DNA from: Bacteroides sp. MSB163
Lineage (GTDB): Bacteria > Bacteroidota > Bacteroidia > Bacteroidales > Bacteroidaceae
Length of the DNA: 64,000 bases
Assembly: GCF_036416795.1 (NCBI RefSeq)
Contig: NZ_CP143867.1
Location: forward strand, 1,550,001-1,614,000
Reading direction: 5' to 3'
Part shown: positions 45,601-53,752 of the stretch, piece after piece
How positions within the stretch are numbered: the stretch's first letter is position 1
Layout of the letters: each line of letters begins with the position of its first letter
Translations under genes and position numbers: made by a program
The notes under the pieces: model-generated
What the model was told of the DNA's origin: nothing
Seen by the model: the letters and a program-made list of their open reading frames with translations, nothing else
The model's database searches: none

Positions 45601-46309
45601 TCAAAATCCGGATGTCGTGCGTGTAACTAATGGGCGTATAATGGCTTTGCAGGATGGAGAAAGTGATGTAGTTATCAGCTACAAAGGTCCATTGGGCGAC
45701 CGTCAGTCTTTGACGATTCATGTCACTTCCTCCACTTTTCCATTAACTGCAGAATTGTTTAATCCCAATATTTATGCGACCGGCTCTTTTGATGAGAATA
45801 CGCATACATTAATGACCGGACAGTATGGTTTCGGCGGCTGGTGGTACGACAACGGTATTGATTTATCGGAATATAAATACGTTGTGGCAAAAATGGGCAA
45901 TGATAACTCGGACAACGGTGCTTCATTCCGTTTGTTTGATGAGAATAACTATTGGTCGGGAGCTGCCGAATATGAAATCAAGAGCAGCAAGCAAGTGGTT
46001 GTCGATTTGAATAATATGTATAAGGGTAATCCCAAAGTGAAACTTGATCCGAGCCATATTTATATTGTAGGCTTTTGGTCGTTAGGAGGAAAGCCCATTG
46101 TCATAGAGAAAGTCTATCTGACTAATTCCGATGATTACGAAGATCCTACTGGTATCGAGGATGTAACCGTAGAGAAAAATCCTCTGGTAGATGTCTATAC
46201 CATTACGGGAATCAAGCTCCGCACTCAGGTGCGCAGAAGTGAGGTGATCCGGGATTTGTCTGCAGGAATTTATATTGTGGGAAGAGAGAAGATTGCCATA
46301 CTGAAGTAA
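42692..46309 (+). CDS. GH5-GH43 bifunctional hydrolase with Ig-like and CBM-like domains
   Basis: The ATG at 42692 gives 1205 residues; a TTG at 42686 is less likely. The signal peptide is followed by a GH5 domain (residues about 30-400) with acid/base Glu199 (FELANEP) and nucleophile Glu316 (MITEMDW). A GH43 domain (about 420-710) follows, with Asp434 (DFPDPDVI) and Glu591 (EGLEGSRLY). Then come a GH43-type beta-sandwich, a Big_2-like Ig domain (LTLTELAINGDEELTLL) and a carbohydrate-binding-like sandwich. The C-terminal tail (YTITGIKLRTQ) resembles a sorting-type end. GH5 cuts backbone beta-bonds and GH43 removes xylose or arabinose, so the likely target is a decorated plant hemicellulose. 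Confidence 0.85.
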   Translation: MKNITNVFYEFLIALCCLMSSSTLWAWEDMPMPRLHVEGRYLVDPHGNKVNLHGFAQTYSPWFNEMGQKWDNYDVAKCLKYNQGLIDDIMDAGWKMNFLRLHMDPYWSNSLGIHVEGENDISAFDFNRFKTYLDRVFIPMAEYAVSKGLYVVMRPPGVCPEKIAVGDEYNQYLIKVWTHVAQHPKLKNHPNIMFELANEPINILGPDGTYGAGSQGHFDKLKEYFQSVVDAMRAQGCDNILWIPGLGYQGLYKGFAVNPIEGENIGYAVHLYPGWMGSDGENGDGGSSTGGYEPFQQGWDDSVAPVAAFAPIMITEMDWAPSKYNASWGKAHTGTFGGPGFGANMKHIVDNSGNVSWLIFTGADLLAKFKDTPPAEGEAYTFLTDPEACPWSTYHWYQEYAKENYPRPDFTYQSHSDNGDGTYTNPVIFGDFPDPDVIRVGDVYYMVSTTMFIFPGATILKSYDLVNWEYCCNPLERIEASDGYNLENGQNRYSRGQWATALQYHDGKFYLLFTTLDEGGYLLTTTDIEGGWEKKKLNDGFYDCGLLFDNDKIYVVYGINQLRIAELDADFNKIPGRDKDVVKWSFREGLEGSRLYKIGEYYYIYSTYGGWPAFQTVFRSKDIYGPYEEKKLIDDDNIHQGALIETQTGEWWTMLFYDKGAYGRFPNLQPVKWVDGWPEIGENGKGVTTYRKPDVGKEYPIKSLPTNDNFRHYKLGLQWGWNHNADRSKWSLTEHAGYLRLYTANVTDSLHKAKNTLTQRILGYPQDLEHSYGTVRMEIGKMQEGDVAGLAVFQDPYAFIGIKVIDGQKRLVYTTAPVVSSAAKSEQIGEVVTESVIYLRAIANYSTSKAGFYYSLDNKNYTKFGDDLNMKYDLTVFTGNKFAIFNYATVQTGGYVDIDWFSTEPAFDEEFYFDDSFEGYSEESLTLTELAINGDEELTLLTGSSSTITVKGIYADGHTEDITMAADYENQNPDVVRVTNGRIMALQDGESDVVISYKGPLGDRQSLTIHVTSSTFPLTAELFNPNIYATGSFDENTHTLMTGQYGFGGWWYDNGIDLSEYKYVVAKMGNDNSDNGASFRLFDENNYWSGAAEYEIKSSKQVVVDLNNMYKGNPKVKLDPSHIYIVGFWSLGGKPIVIEKVYLTNSDDYEDPTGIEDVTVEKNPLVDVYTITGIKLRTQVRRSEVIRDLSAGIYIVGREKIAILK

Positions 46310-46422
46310 TCCGATGATGGAATCTGATTAGTTTACATAAGTGGGCAATCTATTTCTTTGAAAACGTATTTATAAGGATACTGTAATCCGGCTTACAGGT
46401 ACTTGTATCCATGCTTTGGAAG

Positions 46423-46497
46423 AGCTACACCCTTTTGCCCGGATGGCTACACCCTTTTAGTCTCATGGCTACACCTTTTCATATAAAGGGTGTAGCC
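46423..46497. repeat. 22-bp tandem repeat with an inverted copy
   Basis: ctacacctttt-like units start at 46423, 46445 and 46467, exactly 22 bp apart: agctacaccctttt, ggctacaccctttt and ggctacacctttt. A reversed copy aaagggtgtagcc (46485-46497) lets the last unit form a hairpin. The gap 46310-46642 holds this element and no gene. It may end the PUL transcript or mark the left edge of an inserted stretch. Confidence 0.6.
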
Positions 46498-46642
46498 TTT
46501 CCGAAAGGATGCTTTACTCTTAGAATATCAGTTTTTGAAAAATATTTATTCAAAATAAAAGTTCTTCTTTTTTTATTGCTTATATTTGTCAGAGTGATCA
46601 ATCTTTGAACCTTAGTAGAAATTAATTATATACAACTATACC

Positions 46643-49105
46643 ATGAGAAAACTTATTTTCCTTCTCCTGCTTTGCATTACTGGTATGCTTCAGGCACAAA
46701 ATGTAATCGACAATCCTAAGTTTAAATTCCGTTCGGGCAGTATCTATAATATTCCTCGCATTGAACGTACTCCGGATGCAACAAGGTTGCATATCCATGT
46801 TATTTTCCGTCCGCATTGGTGGGTGATGCTGGGTAAGAACACTTATCTGGAAGATGCGGATACCGGTGAGAAATATTATCTTACGGGGAGCGAAGGTTTT
46901 GAACTGGATAAAGAAGTATATACTCCGGACTCGGGAACTTTAGATTTTGTACTTCTTTTTCCACCGCTTCCTGAAACAACAAAAAAGATTCATTTCCTCG
47001 ATGATGATGAAGGCGATGAGTCGCATACATTCTATATATCTTTGGAAAAGAAAGATGCCAAAGCCTCACTTTTCGATAAAGTTTCCGGTAACTGGATGGG
47101 AATGGATGACTATTATGAATGGGCTTTCGGCATATACGATTCTCTTGCTGTCATGGACAACCGTTTCTATCAGTACGAAGCAATCCGTCAGAAAGGCAAA
47201 AGCATGCTGTTGACTTTGAAAGATGACCGGGGCGATAAAGTGGAACTGGAACTTACCCCGCAAAAGAATGGTCTGTGCCGGATAAAGAAAGATAAAGAAC
47301 CCGCCCGGTTTTATTCACGGGATGCGGGAAGCATGAAGGCGATGCAGGTTGAAGAGGATGAGAGGCCGGTATTCCGTCGTGATAGTGTTTGCCTGCAAGG
47401 ATATATTGCCGGCTATGATCAGAAATTAGGTTTTACCAATGGTCTGATTTATGTTTCCAATGACCTGACGAGGGAAGACTATCCGATGGTAGTGACTCTG
47501 CAACCCAATGGAAGGTTTGAGTGTAAGTTTGAGGTCAACTACCCTATGGTAAGTTCGGTAGTGTTTAATAATAACTGGTTACCCTTTTATATAGAGCCGG
47601 GGCAAACTGTAACCATGTATGTAGATTGGGAAGCTGTAATGGCACGTAGTCGTGCCCGTGATTATTATTATCCTCTTCATAATGTCCATTACATGGGAAC
47701 TACTGCATATATAGGAAGGGCATTGAAATATGTGGATGATTTATTCGTATTCCGTTATGAGGATTTCTCGAAGATGCAGAAAGAGCTGACCCCTGCACAA
47801 TTTGCAGAGCGTTGCGAACCCATGTTTCGTCGTTGGTCAGAGCAGGCTGACTCGCTTGTAGCTGTCAACGGATATGTGGGAAAGGCGGCACGCTTGGTGA
47901 GAAATACGGCAAGGATTTCCCAAGGTTATCAGATGCTGGACTTTGTAATGGACAGAGCTTATCTGGCGCGAGAGAATAAAGATAACGAGGTTCTGAAGGT
48001 TAAGGAAGATTCAACTTATTACCACTTCTTACGACAGATGCCGCTTAACGATAGTCTTATCGTAGCGGACAGGCATTTCAGTACATTTATCAACCGCCTT
48101 GAGTATATGGATTTTGCAAGGGCTATGGGTGATACGACGACTGTTGAAATGGGAAAGATTACCTATAAATATCCTGAAAAATCTGTTCTTACTTATTTGA
48201 AGAAGAATGGTGTAATATTGACTCCCGAGCAAGAAAAAATGCGAAAAGATAGCGAAGAAAGAGCGGGTAAGACTGTGACAAGAGAGATAAGCGAACTCAT
48301 TGCGGAGACAAAGATATGGGAAGAACTTAGAGAAAAATATAAGGATTTATTCGAAGCTTATCGAAAGGAAAACGAGGTAATGGATGGTGTTTCTGTATCA
48401 ATTGATGAAAATCAAAAGGCAGAAGATGAAAAAAAAATGAAAATAAATGCTTTCTTTAGATATCAAAGAGAAAAATCTGGACGATTGGATACCATAGTCG
48501 GATATATTCCGTTGGTTTCGCAGATCATTACTTTGCGTAGTCTTCCTTTTGATTTAAAACAATTGGATAGGGAAGGTGCCCGTAGCCTGTTGGAGAAAGA
48601 AAAACAGTTAATCAGCCATCCGTTCATGTTTGCTGAGGCGGAACGTTTGTATGCCAAAGCGTTTCCGCAACAAAATGATAGCACGTATGCTTTACCTGAA
48701 GGGCCCGCTACGGACATCTTCCGTAATATTATTAAAGCCCATGCGGGTAAAGCTCTATTTGTAGATTTTTGGGCAACGTTCTGTGGTCCCTGTCGTGGAG
48801 GTATTGAACATACTGCCGGTTTGCGCCAACAGTATAAAGATCATCCGGAATTCCAGTTCATATACATCACCAGTGATCGTGAAAGTCCCGAAAAGACTTA
48901 TAATGAGTATGTGGAAAAGAATTTGAAAGGTGAGGCTTGTTATCGTATCCCCCAGGCAGATTACAACTATCTCCGCCAATTATTCCACTTTAATGGTATC
49001 CCTCATTATGAGTGGATAGAAAAAGATGGTACTGTATTGCGAAATTCTCCGGGAACTTATAATCTGGAGAAATATCTGAAGCAACGTTTTGGAAGTAAAA
49101 AATGA
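46643..49105 (+). CDS. Large TlpA-type thioredoxin-domain protein
   Basis: An 820-residue exported protein with signal MRKLIFLLLLCITGMLQAQ. Residues about 25-125 form a beta-sandwich domain with IERTPDATRLHIHVIF and TLDFVLLFPPLPETTKKIHF. The C-terminus is a thioredoxin fold with the redox motif CGPC (Cys714-Cys717). The middle part, about 300-650, is mostly helical. It probably acts as a periplasmic thiol-disulfide protein, perhaps on lipoproteins of the neighbourhood. The same N-terminal domain type recurs in the DUF2059 protein at 55915. Confidence 0.85.
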   Translation: MRKLIFLLLLCITGMLQAQNVIDNPKFKFRSGSIYNIPRIERTPDATRLHIHVIFRPHWWVMLGKNTYLEDADTGEKYYLTGSEGFELDKEVYTPDSGTLDFVLLFPPLPETTKKIHFLDDDEGDESHTFYISLEKKDAKASLFDKVSGNWMGMDDYYEWAFGIYDSLAVMDNRFYQYEAIRQKGKSMLLTLKDDRGDKVELELTPQKNGLCRIKKDKEPARFYSRDAGSMKAMQVEEDERPVFRRDSVCLQGYIAGYDQKLGFTNGLIYVSNDLTREDYPMVVTLQPNGRFECKFEVNYPMVSSVVFNNNWLPFYIEPGQTVTMYVDWEAVMARSRARDYYYPLHNVHYMGTTAYIGRALKYVDDLFVFRYEDFSKMQKELTPAQFAERCEPMFRRWSEQADSLVAVNGYVGKAARLVRNTARISQGYQMLDFVMDRAYLARENKDNEVLKVKEDSTYYHFLRQMPLNDSLIVADRHFSTFINRLEYMDFARAMGDTTTVEMGKITYKYPEKSVLTYLKKNGVILTPEQEKMRKDSEERAGKTVTREISELIAETKIWEELREKYKDLFEAYRKENEVMDGVSVSIDENQKAEDEKKMKINAFFRYQREKSGRLDTIVGYIPLVSQIITLRSLPFDLKQLDREGARSLLEKEKQLISHPFMFAEAERLYAKAFPQQNDSTYALPEGPATDIFRNIIKAHAGKALFVDFWATFCGPCRGGIEHTAGLRQQYKDHPEFQFIYITSDRESPEKTYNEYVEKNLKGEACYRIPQADYNYLRQLFHFNGIPHYEWIEKDGTVLRNSPGTYNLEKYLKQRFGSKK

Positions 49106-49113
49106 CTCATATT

Positions 49114-49162
49114 ATGAAGCAAATAAATAGCTGTCTGTTGTTTATGCTGTTTTCATTTTTCA
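49114..49162 (+). pseudogene. Start of an exported protein gene cut by an IS relic
   Basis: An ATG at 49114 opens a signal-peptide-like start, MKQINSCLLFMLFSFF. After about 16 codons the frame runs directly into sequence homologous to the end of the IS4-type element (49163-49238). A matching gene end may lie on the far side of the IS at 51829-51873. Confidence 0.5.
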
Positions 49163-49238
49163 GGGACTCCTGTAAATATGATCACTTAAAATTTAAAATG
49201 TTTGACAGCATAATTTTAATTTTTGTCATGTACTAAAT
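49163..49238 (+). mobile_element. Relic of an IS4-type element end
   Basis: About 76 bp run parallel to the right end of the IS element at 51752-51828, with shared stretches such as gacagcat and tttttgtcatgtactaaa. Identity is around 85 percent by eye. No transposase is linked to it, so it looks like a solitary, decayed end in the same orientation as the intact right end. Confidence 0.6.
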
Positions 49239-49267
49239 TACTAATTATACTAACATTATCGCAAATT

Positions 49268-50584
49268 ATGAAACGGGATTTCATTTTATTACTCATTTTG
49301 ATGGTCCTGGTTATGGGTATGTCACAAAAGCTTGATGCCCAATTCCGACCACAGCAACATCCTTATTTGGAGTATTTGGTTAAGCTTGACCGCACTGACC
49401 GCACTTATAAAATCGGCGATAGTCCTGTCGTCAGGATTGAGGCATATAGGGGTGGCATTCCATTGGACGGTGTTGTCGTTAAGTACTGCATCGGCAGTGA
49501 GATGCTTCTGCCTGCAATGACCGATTCTACCACATTTGTCAATGGAGTTGCCACTATCGATATGGGAACATCCAAGACCCCTGGTTTCCGAGAGTGTAAT
49601 TTCTCTTTTTCCATATTCGGACAGAAGATTGACGATGCGGTTAAAGTGGCTTTTGCCCCGGACAAAATCAAATCGTTCACAAAGATGCCCAAGGACTTCA
49701 AGGAGTTTTGGGATAAACAGATTGCTGCGGTACGCAAGTTGGACCTTGAGCCGCGTCTTACTTACATCAAACGTCACTCGTCTGAGGATGTTAGTGTGTA
49801 TTTGATTCGCCTTACGGTGGGAGAGAACGGGCGCTATTTCTATGGCTACTTATCGATGCCAAATGATGGTAAAAAGCATCCGGCTATGTTCTGTCCTCCC
49901 GGAGCCGGACCATATAAGCGACAGCCGCAGACCGATTTCGCAAGAAAAGGTTTCATTGTGCTGAATGTTGATATTCACGGACTGAGTCCAGAGTCTTCAC
50001 AGGACCTTATTGAATCTGCGTCACCACAGATATGGGGTTATTGGAATCGTGGATTAACTTCGCGAGACTCATGCTATTTTCGTCAGGTATATGCAGGATG
50101 TGTGCGTTGTGTGGATTATCTTGCTACACTGACTGAATGGGACGGAAATACCATTGTGACTATGGACGGCAGCCAGGGTGGGGCACTTTCCATAATAACC
50201 GCTGCGCTCAATGATAAGGTGAAATATGTAAGTGCCGACTATCCGGCGCTTTGCGACCTTTCGGGATTTGCACAAGGACGAGCCGGAGGATGGCCTAAAT
50301 ATTTTATGGATAATAAGTTCTCCGATGAAGATACCCCTTTGGTGCTTGCTACTCTACCATATTATGATGTTGTGAATTTTGCTCGTATTCTAAAAGTTCC
50401 TCTCTATTGTGACTATGGTTATAATGACGATACCTGTTCGCCTACATCAATCAACAGCATGCTCAACGAGGTGAAATCGCCTAAGACAGTATCGGTTACA
50501 TATACCAATGCACATTTTAATTTCCCCGAAAATAACTACAATGCCGCCCAATGGGTGATGGAGCAGGTTTTCGGCGACAAGTGA
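49268..50584 (+). CDS. Acetyl xylan esterase-like protein (CE7/AXE1)
   Basis: The ATG at 49268 gives 438 residues with a signal peptide. An N-terminal beta domain (about 25-125) precedes an alpha/beta-hydrolase of the AXE1 type. The triad can be placed as Ser302 (MDGSQGG), Asp387 (GYNDDTC) and His416 (TNAHFNF). CE7 enzymes remove acetyl groups from xylan or xylo-oligosaccharides. The gene is flanked by an IS-end relic on the left and an IS element 29 bp downstream, so it may have moved with them or been trapped between them. Confidence 0.88.
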   Translation: MKRDFILLLILMVLVMGMSQKLDAQFRPQQHPYLEYLVKLDRTDRTYKIGDSPVVRIEAYRGGIPLDGVVVKYCIGSEMLLPAMTDSTTFVNGVATIDMGTSKTPGFRECNFSFSIFGQKIDDAVKVAFAPDKIKSFTKMPKDFKEFWDKQIAAVRKLDLEPRLTYIKRHSSEDVSVYLIRLTVGENGRYFYGYLSMPNDGKKHPAMFCPPGAGPYKRQPQTDFARKGFIVLNVDIHGLSPESSQDLIESASPQIWGYWNRGLTSRDSCYFRQVYAGCVRCVDYLATLTEWDGNTIVTMDGSQGGALSIITAALNDKVKYVSADYPALCDLSGFAQGRAGGWPKYFMDNKFSDEDTPLVLATLPYYDVVNFARILKVPLYCDYGYNDDTCSPTSINSMLNEVKSPKTVSVTYTNAHFNFPENNYNAAQWVMEQVFGDK

Positions 50585-50608
50585 TTTTGTGTAACATATG
50601 TTTTTATA

Positions 50609-51658
50609 TTAATTACATGACAAAAAATTGAAAATATCGAAATCGGGTTGTTGCCAAGGTCTGTTCAAAACATCTGCAATCTCCTCAAGTCCGTACTTGA
50701 CAATGGATTTGCTTCGATGACCATGCTTGAGAACCCTGATTTTCTTAATATGCATATCTTCATGCTCACCGACGAGATAGGCCCATACCAACGCCATACA
50801 TACCATTGCAACAAGACGCTTTATGCGTTCTATATCTCGCAAATGGGTGTCCTCGATATTGAAACCGGAGGATTGCATGGCCCGGAACAAAGTCTCGATC
50901 TGCCATCTTTCCCTATATGCCCCGATAGCCTGATGGGGGTGGTTGTAGCAGATGAGAATCTGAAGTTCCGGGACGCCCTTGCTGTTTTTGAGCCGTGCGC
51001 CGGTGAGATATACATACTCTCCGTTCATGAGATATGGCTTGTGGTAGAAAAGCTCCTCACCAAGTCTGACACGGTTGAACAGATTCCATGCCCTCGTTTT
51101 TTCGGCAGACCTCGGATTCTGTACCCAGAAGTTCTGACGGATACGTATGTAGTAACGTATTCTCATGGAGTTGAGCCACCCGGTCCAGTCCTTGCCCACG
51201 AACTCCCTGTCGGCTACAAGGCAGTCGATGCAGCCATATCCGAAGAGCTTCCCGAATCGTTTGACAAGTTCTTTGCACTCAGTCCATCTGGAATTGCCAC
51301 GCTTTGGCATCAGTTTGAATATCAAGGGAAACGCCACGCTTTTGTAGGTCACCCCGAGCATGAGGATGTTTATGTTGAACCCGCCAAACTTCCAGTTGGT
51401 ACGGTTCATGCTCAGCACAAGCCCACGCCTATTCGGAAGCAGCGAGAATATCATCCTTGCAATCAAATCCAGGTCAAGGGAATACTTTGCAAGAAATCTC
51501 TGAATCCTTCGCATATTGAAATTTCTCTTGGCATCCGCAGGCATAGCTGCCGCAAGCTTATGGAGACTGACCTTCTGCACCACACAGAGCGCATGGATGA
51601 GCAACGCCATCAACTTTATACGGGCCATATTCATCGATTTTCCAAAATGCTCTTGCAT
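50609..51658 (-). CDS. IS4-family transposase, probably catalytically damaged
   Basis: A 349-residue transposase with IS4-group landmarks: VADREFVGKDW for the second aspartate and the YREK-type motif YRERWQIETLFRAMQSSGF. Two key sites differ from the expected family pattern: MNRTNWKFG has Asn where I expect the first catalytic Asp (DRTNW), and the final Lys of the YREK motif is Gln. The frame is intact. If these changes are real and not a family variant, the enzyme is inactive. The motif expectations come from memory. Confidence 0.85.
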   Translation of the reverse strand: MQEHFGKSMNMARIKLMALLIHALCVVQKVSLHKLAAAMPADAKRNFNMRRIQRFLAKYSLDLDLIARMIFSLLPNRRGLVLSMNRTNWKFGGFNINILMLGVTYKSVAFPLIFKLMPKRGNSRWTECKELVKRFGKLFGYGCIDCLVADREFVGKDWTGWLNSMRIRYYIRIRQNFWVQNPRSAEKTRAWNLFNRVRLGEELFYHKPYLMNGEYVYLTGARLKNSKGVPELQILICYNHPHQAIGAYRERWQIETLFRAMQSSGFNIEDTHLRDIERIKRLVAMVCMALVWAYLVGEHEDMHIKKIRVLKHGHRSKSIVKYGLEEIADVLNRPWQQPDFDIFNFLSCN

Positions 51659-51823
51659 AATTGGAGGATTTGGTTAACTTTGACCAAGTCCTTGGAATTA
51701 GTAGTTTTCATGGAGAAAAGTCGGCAAACCTTTCCTTTAAATTACTAATTTTCAGGGGCTCTTGCAAATATAATCACTTGAAATTTAAATGCTTGACAGC
51801 ATATTTTCAATTTTTGTCATGTA
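50614..51823 (-). mobile_element. IS4-family element, about 1.2 kb
   Basis: The ends are inverted: left tacatgacaaaaaattgaaa from 50614, right, reverse complemented, tacatgacaaaaattgaaaa to 51823, differing by one base in the A run. It contains one transposase on the minus strand, whose last codons run through the left end. No clean target duplication is visible, so the borders may be off or the flanks altered. A relic of the same end lies at 49163-49238. Confidence 0.7.
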
Positions 51824-51828
51824 CTAAA

Positions 51829-51873
51829 GATGAAGAGTTAAATAAAAGGATATGGAAAATGCTTGGCAAATAG
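51829..51873 (+). pseudogene. Possible 3' end of a gene interrupted by IS sequence
   Basis: Directly after the IS right end, the frame reads DEELNKRIWKMLGK and stops at 51873. This short charged helix looks like the end of a soluble protein. Together with the signal peptide start at 49114 it may be the two ends of one gene, with the middle lost. Confidence 0.35.
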
Positions 51874-51905
51874 TCAGCTTACGTATCATATTAATGTCGG
51901 GAATG

Positions 51906-52286
51906 CTATTTATCACTCGATAGTAGCATTTCCCGTTCTTTCTTTGTCAGGCTTTTGAAAACAATGTCATAAGACTTCCTTACGAGTTCTTTAATTTTCT
52001 CGTCAGACACATCCTGATTGAAGTAAATACTGATCCAGTATTTTTTATTCATGTGCCATCCGGGCTTTATTCCTATATATGTGGTTTGTAATTCTCCCGA
52101 TTCTTCCGGCTCGCATTTGATGCAGCAAAAGTCAAAGACTTCGATATTGACAAAACAGAACCATTTATCCGCTACATAAAAACATAGAACATCCCGACTG
52201 TATTTATCAGGAATATTCAAGAACGGCATTTTCTCATGAACTCCTTTTAATGACAGACAGTATTCTCTAAATTCTTCAATGTTCAT
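51906..52286 (-). CDS. MmcQ/YjbR-family protein
   Basis: The ATG at 52286 gives 126 residues; an extension to 52373 crosses the promoter. The family pattern is MNIEEFREYCLSLKGVHEKM at the N-terminus, then FPLNIPDK-like FLNIPDKYSR and KPGWHMNKKYWISIYF. The CyaY-like fold may bind DNA, but the role is unknown. It has its own promoter and is opposed in direction to its neighbours. Confidence 0.9.
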   Translation of the reverse strand: MNIEEFREYCLSLKGVHEKMPFLNIPDKYSRDVLCFYVADKWFCFVNIEVFDFCCIKCEPEESGELQTTYIGIKPGWHMNKKYWISIYFNQDVSDEKIKELVRKSYDIVFKSLTKKEREMLLSSDK

Positions 52287-52317
52287 TTCTGATAGATTTT
52301 TAAACAGTATACGAAGG

Positions 52318-52325
52318 CAAATATA
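52318..52325 (-). promoter_or_regulatory. -7 promoter element for the MmcQ/YjbR gene
   Basis: Minus strand TATATTTG matches TAnnTTTG, about 32 bp before the ATG at 52286. Confidence 0.5.
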
Positions 52326-52411
52326 ACAATTTTGGAGGTAATTTCTGATTAAATACCTAATATCTAAAATCAAATATCTGTAATCTAAATAAGGATACTT
52401 TATTAGTAGCT

Positions 52412-52419
52412 TAACTTTG
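52412..52419 (+). promoter_or_regulatory. -7 promoter element before the decayed lipoprotein gene
   Basis: TAACTTTG matches TAnnTTTG, about 30 bp before the ATG at 52449. An AT-rich block like the one at 31064-31101 lies just upstream. Confidence 0.45.
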
Positions 52420-52448
52420 TGCCCATATAAAAAGTTAATCTAATATGT

Positions 52449-52781
52449 ATGAATGCTATGTATAATCGGCAAACTATATGGGTATTAGTCATGATAATTG
52501 TTGTGGTAGCTGGATGCCGGATACCCGATGCGAAGAATCCTGTATTCCGCACTATAAGCAATCCCCTTAATTTGAATTACCGTTTCTGTCTCGATGATGT
52601 TTCCCATCATTCTTATGACACGGATGCCATTTATAAAACTGATAACCTGAGGTATGGAGTCTGGAAAACGATAGCTTGCAGTTTTCCTCTAGAAATGTTG
52701 GAACCAATGTTTTTTTCTGATGAAGGAAGATTATACTTGTATGCAGGGGTGGGTAATTCTGTTTCATATGGAAATAGATAA
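52449..52781 (+). pseudogene. Truncated GH43-like lipoprotein
   Basis: A 110-residue frame with lipobox VVVAGC, starting at 52449 or 52458. NPLNLNYRFCLDDVS followed by PLEMLEPMFFSDEGRLYLYAG resembles the start of GH43-like lipoproteins that begin NPLNLNYRFC. In those, an EPSRREAADP-type segment and several blades follow; here they are missing or changed. The frame ends after about one third of the usual first propeller. A good promoter is kept, so the short product may still be made. Confidence 0.55.
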
Positions 52782-53100
52782 GATTACTTTAGTAAGAGAA
52801 CTCTTGGATAAATTGTTATCCTTGAATTATTTGGATGAATCAGATTGGGAAGAACTGGAAATTTTGGTAAATCTATTGCAAAATGACTTTACATGTAAAG
52901 TTCGTCAAAATTTTCCGATGCTTTCGAGGGATGACATGCATATTATACTTTTGATGCACATTGGCATGAAGAATGTTGAGATTGCACGATTATTACATAT
53001 TTTGCCAAGGTCTTTCCGTATGAGACGGTGTCGTTTAAAAAGGAAGATGGGGGTAGATTGTGATTCATTACCAGAGTTTATCAAAAAGCTGTTTAGATAA
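52768..53100 (+). CDS. Stand-alone helix-turn-helix protein
   Basis: The start at 52768 gives 110 residues, overlapping the previous frame by 14 bp. The C-terminal part, LSRDDMHIILLMHIGMKNVEIARLLHILPRSFRMRR, matches the LuxR-like helix-turn-helix that ends Bacteroides TPR regulators (ELRLCALI.. KEIA.. ISPRS). The TPR sensor part is absent. It may be a remnant or a small DNA-binding protein. Confidence 0.65.
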   Translation: MEIDKITLVRELLDKLLSLNYLDESDWEELEILVNLLQNDFTCKVRQNFPMLSRDDMHIILLMHIGMKNVEIARLLHILPRSFRMRRCRLKRKMGVDCDSLPEFIKKLFR

Positions 53101-53225
53101 GGAAGATAGCTTAAAGCGTATATAAATTTTGCATTAGCGGATTTGTATACGCTTTGAGTTTGGTTTAGTTATATGAAATGGCTATCTATGCTATTAATTT
53201 TAAATCAATCATAAATTTAGTCGTT

Positions 53226-53405
53226 ATGAAGTACTTATTTGCTTTGAGATGCATTATAGGAAGTGCGCTCGCTATTTTTGTATTGAGATATTTCTTCAAT
53301 GTAAAAGATATAACATTTTGGGAGGGCGTATGTATTACGATAGTTGTTATGGGTGGTTTTACTGTGTTAGTTCATGTTTTTTTCTTTATTATCAAAGAAA
53401 AATAG
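53226..53405 (+). CDS. Small membrane protein, 59 residues
   Basis: The ATG at 53226 gives two hydrophobic helices (FALRCIIGSALAIFVLRYFF and GVCITIVVMGGFTVLVHVFF) with a basic end. No family is recognised. It is one of three small membrane proteins in this stretch. Confidence 0.55.
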   Translation: MKYLFALRCIIGSALAIFVLRYFFNVKDITFWEGVCITIVVMGGFTVLVHVFFFIIKEK

Positions 53406-53531
53406 GTAACAAACATTAGCTGTGAGTTTCCATTTCATAGAAGGAAATATATAGCACTTTGAACAGATAGAATTAAAAAAAGGAGCGAAAGGTTTGAAGT
53501 TTTAAATGTGACTGTAATATGTAATAAATCA

Positions 53532-53750
53532 ATGATAAAAGAAATTATTAAATATGCGTTAGGGCTTTTAATGGCACTAATATCGGGGTATATAATACGG
53601 ATATACATGTCTCAATGGTTTGGGATTGCAGAACTTACAATTATTCATTCACTTTTTACCGGTGCATTGGGATTTTGTGTGGGTATATGGGTGGTTATGA
53701 TTAAAAATTATCAAATTAAAAAAAGTGATAGAATTTTGTATAATAAGTGA
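53532..53750 (+). CDS. Small membrane protein, 72 residues
   Basis: The ATG at 53532 gives two helices, KYALGLLMALISGYIIRIYM and FTGALGFCVGIWVVMI, and a basic tail. It ends at 53750, two bases before the ATG of the next gene, so the two are likely co-transcribed. No family is recognised. Confidence 0.55.
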   Translation: MIKEIIKYALGLLMALISGYIIRIYMSQWFGIAELTIIHSLFTGALGFCVGIWVVMIKNYQIKKSDRILYNK

Positions 53751-53752
53751 TT

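Noticed and set aside
46423..46497. CRISPR array
   Set aside because: Units are short, repeat and spacer add up to only 22 bp, and no Cas genes are present.
50648..51748. 366-codon frame opposite the IS4 transposase
   Set aside because: The minus-strand frame has clear transposase motifs; the opposite frame has none.
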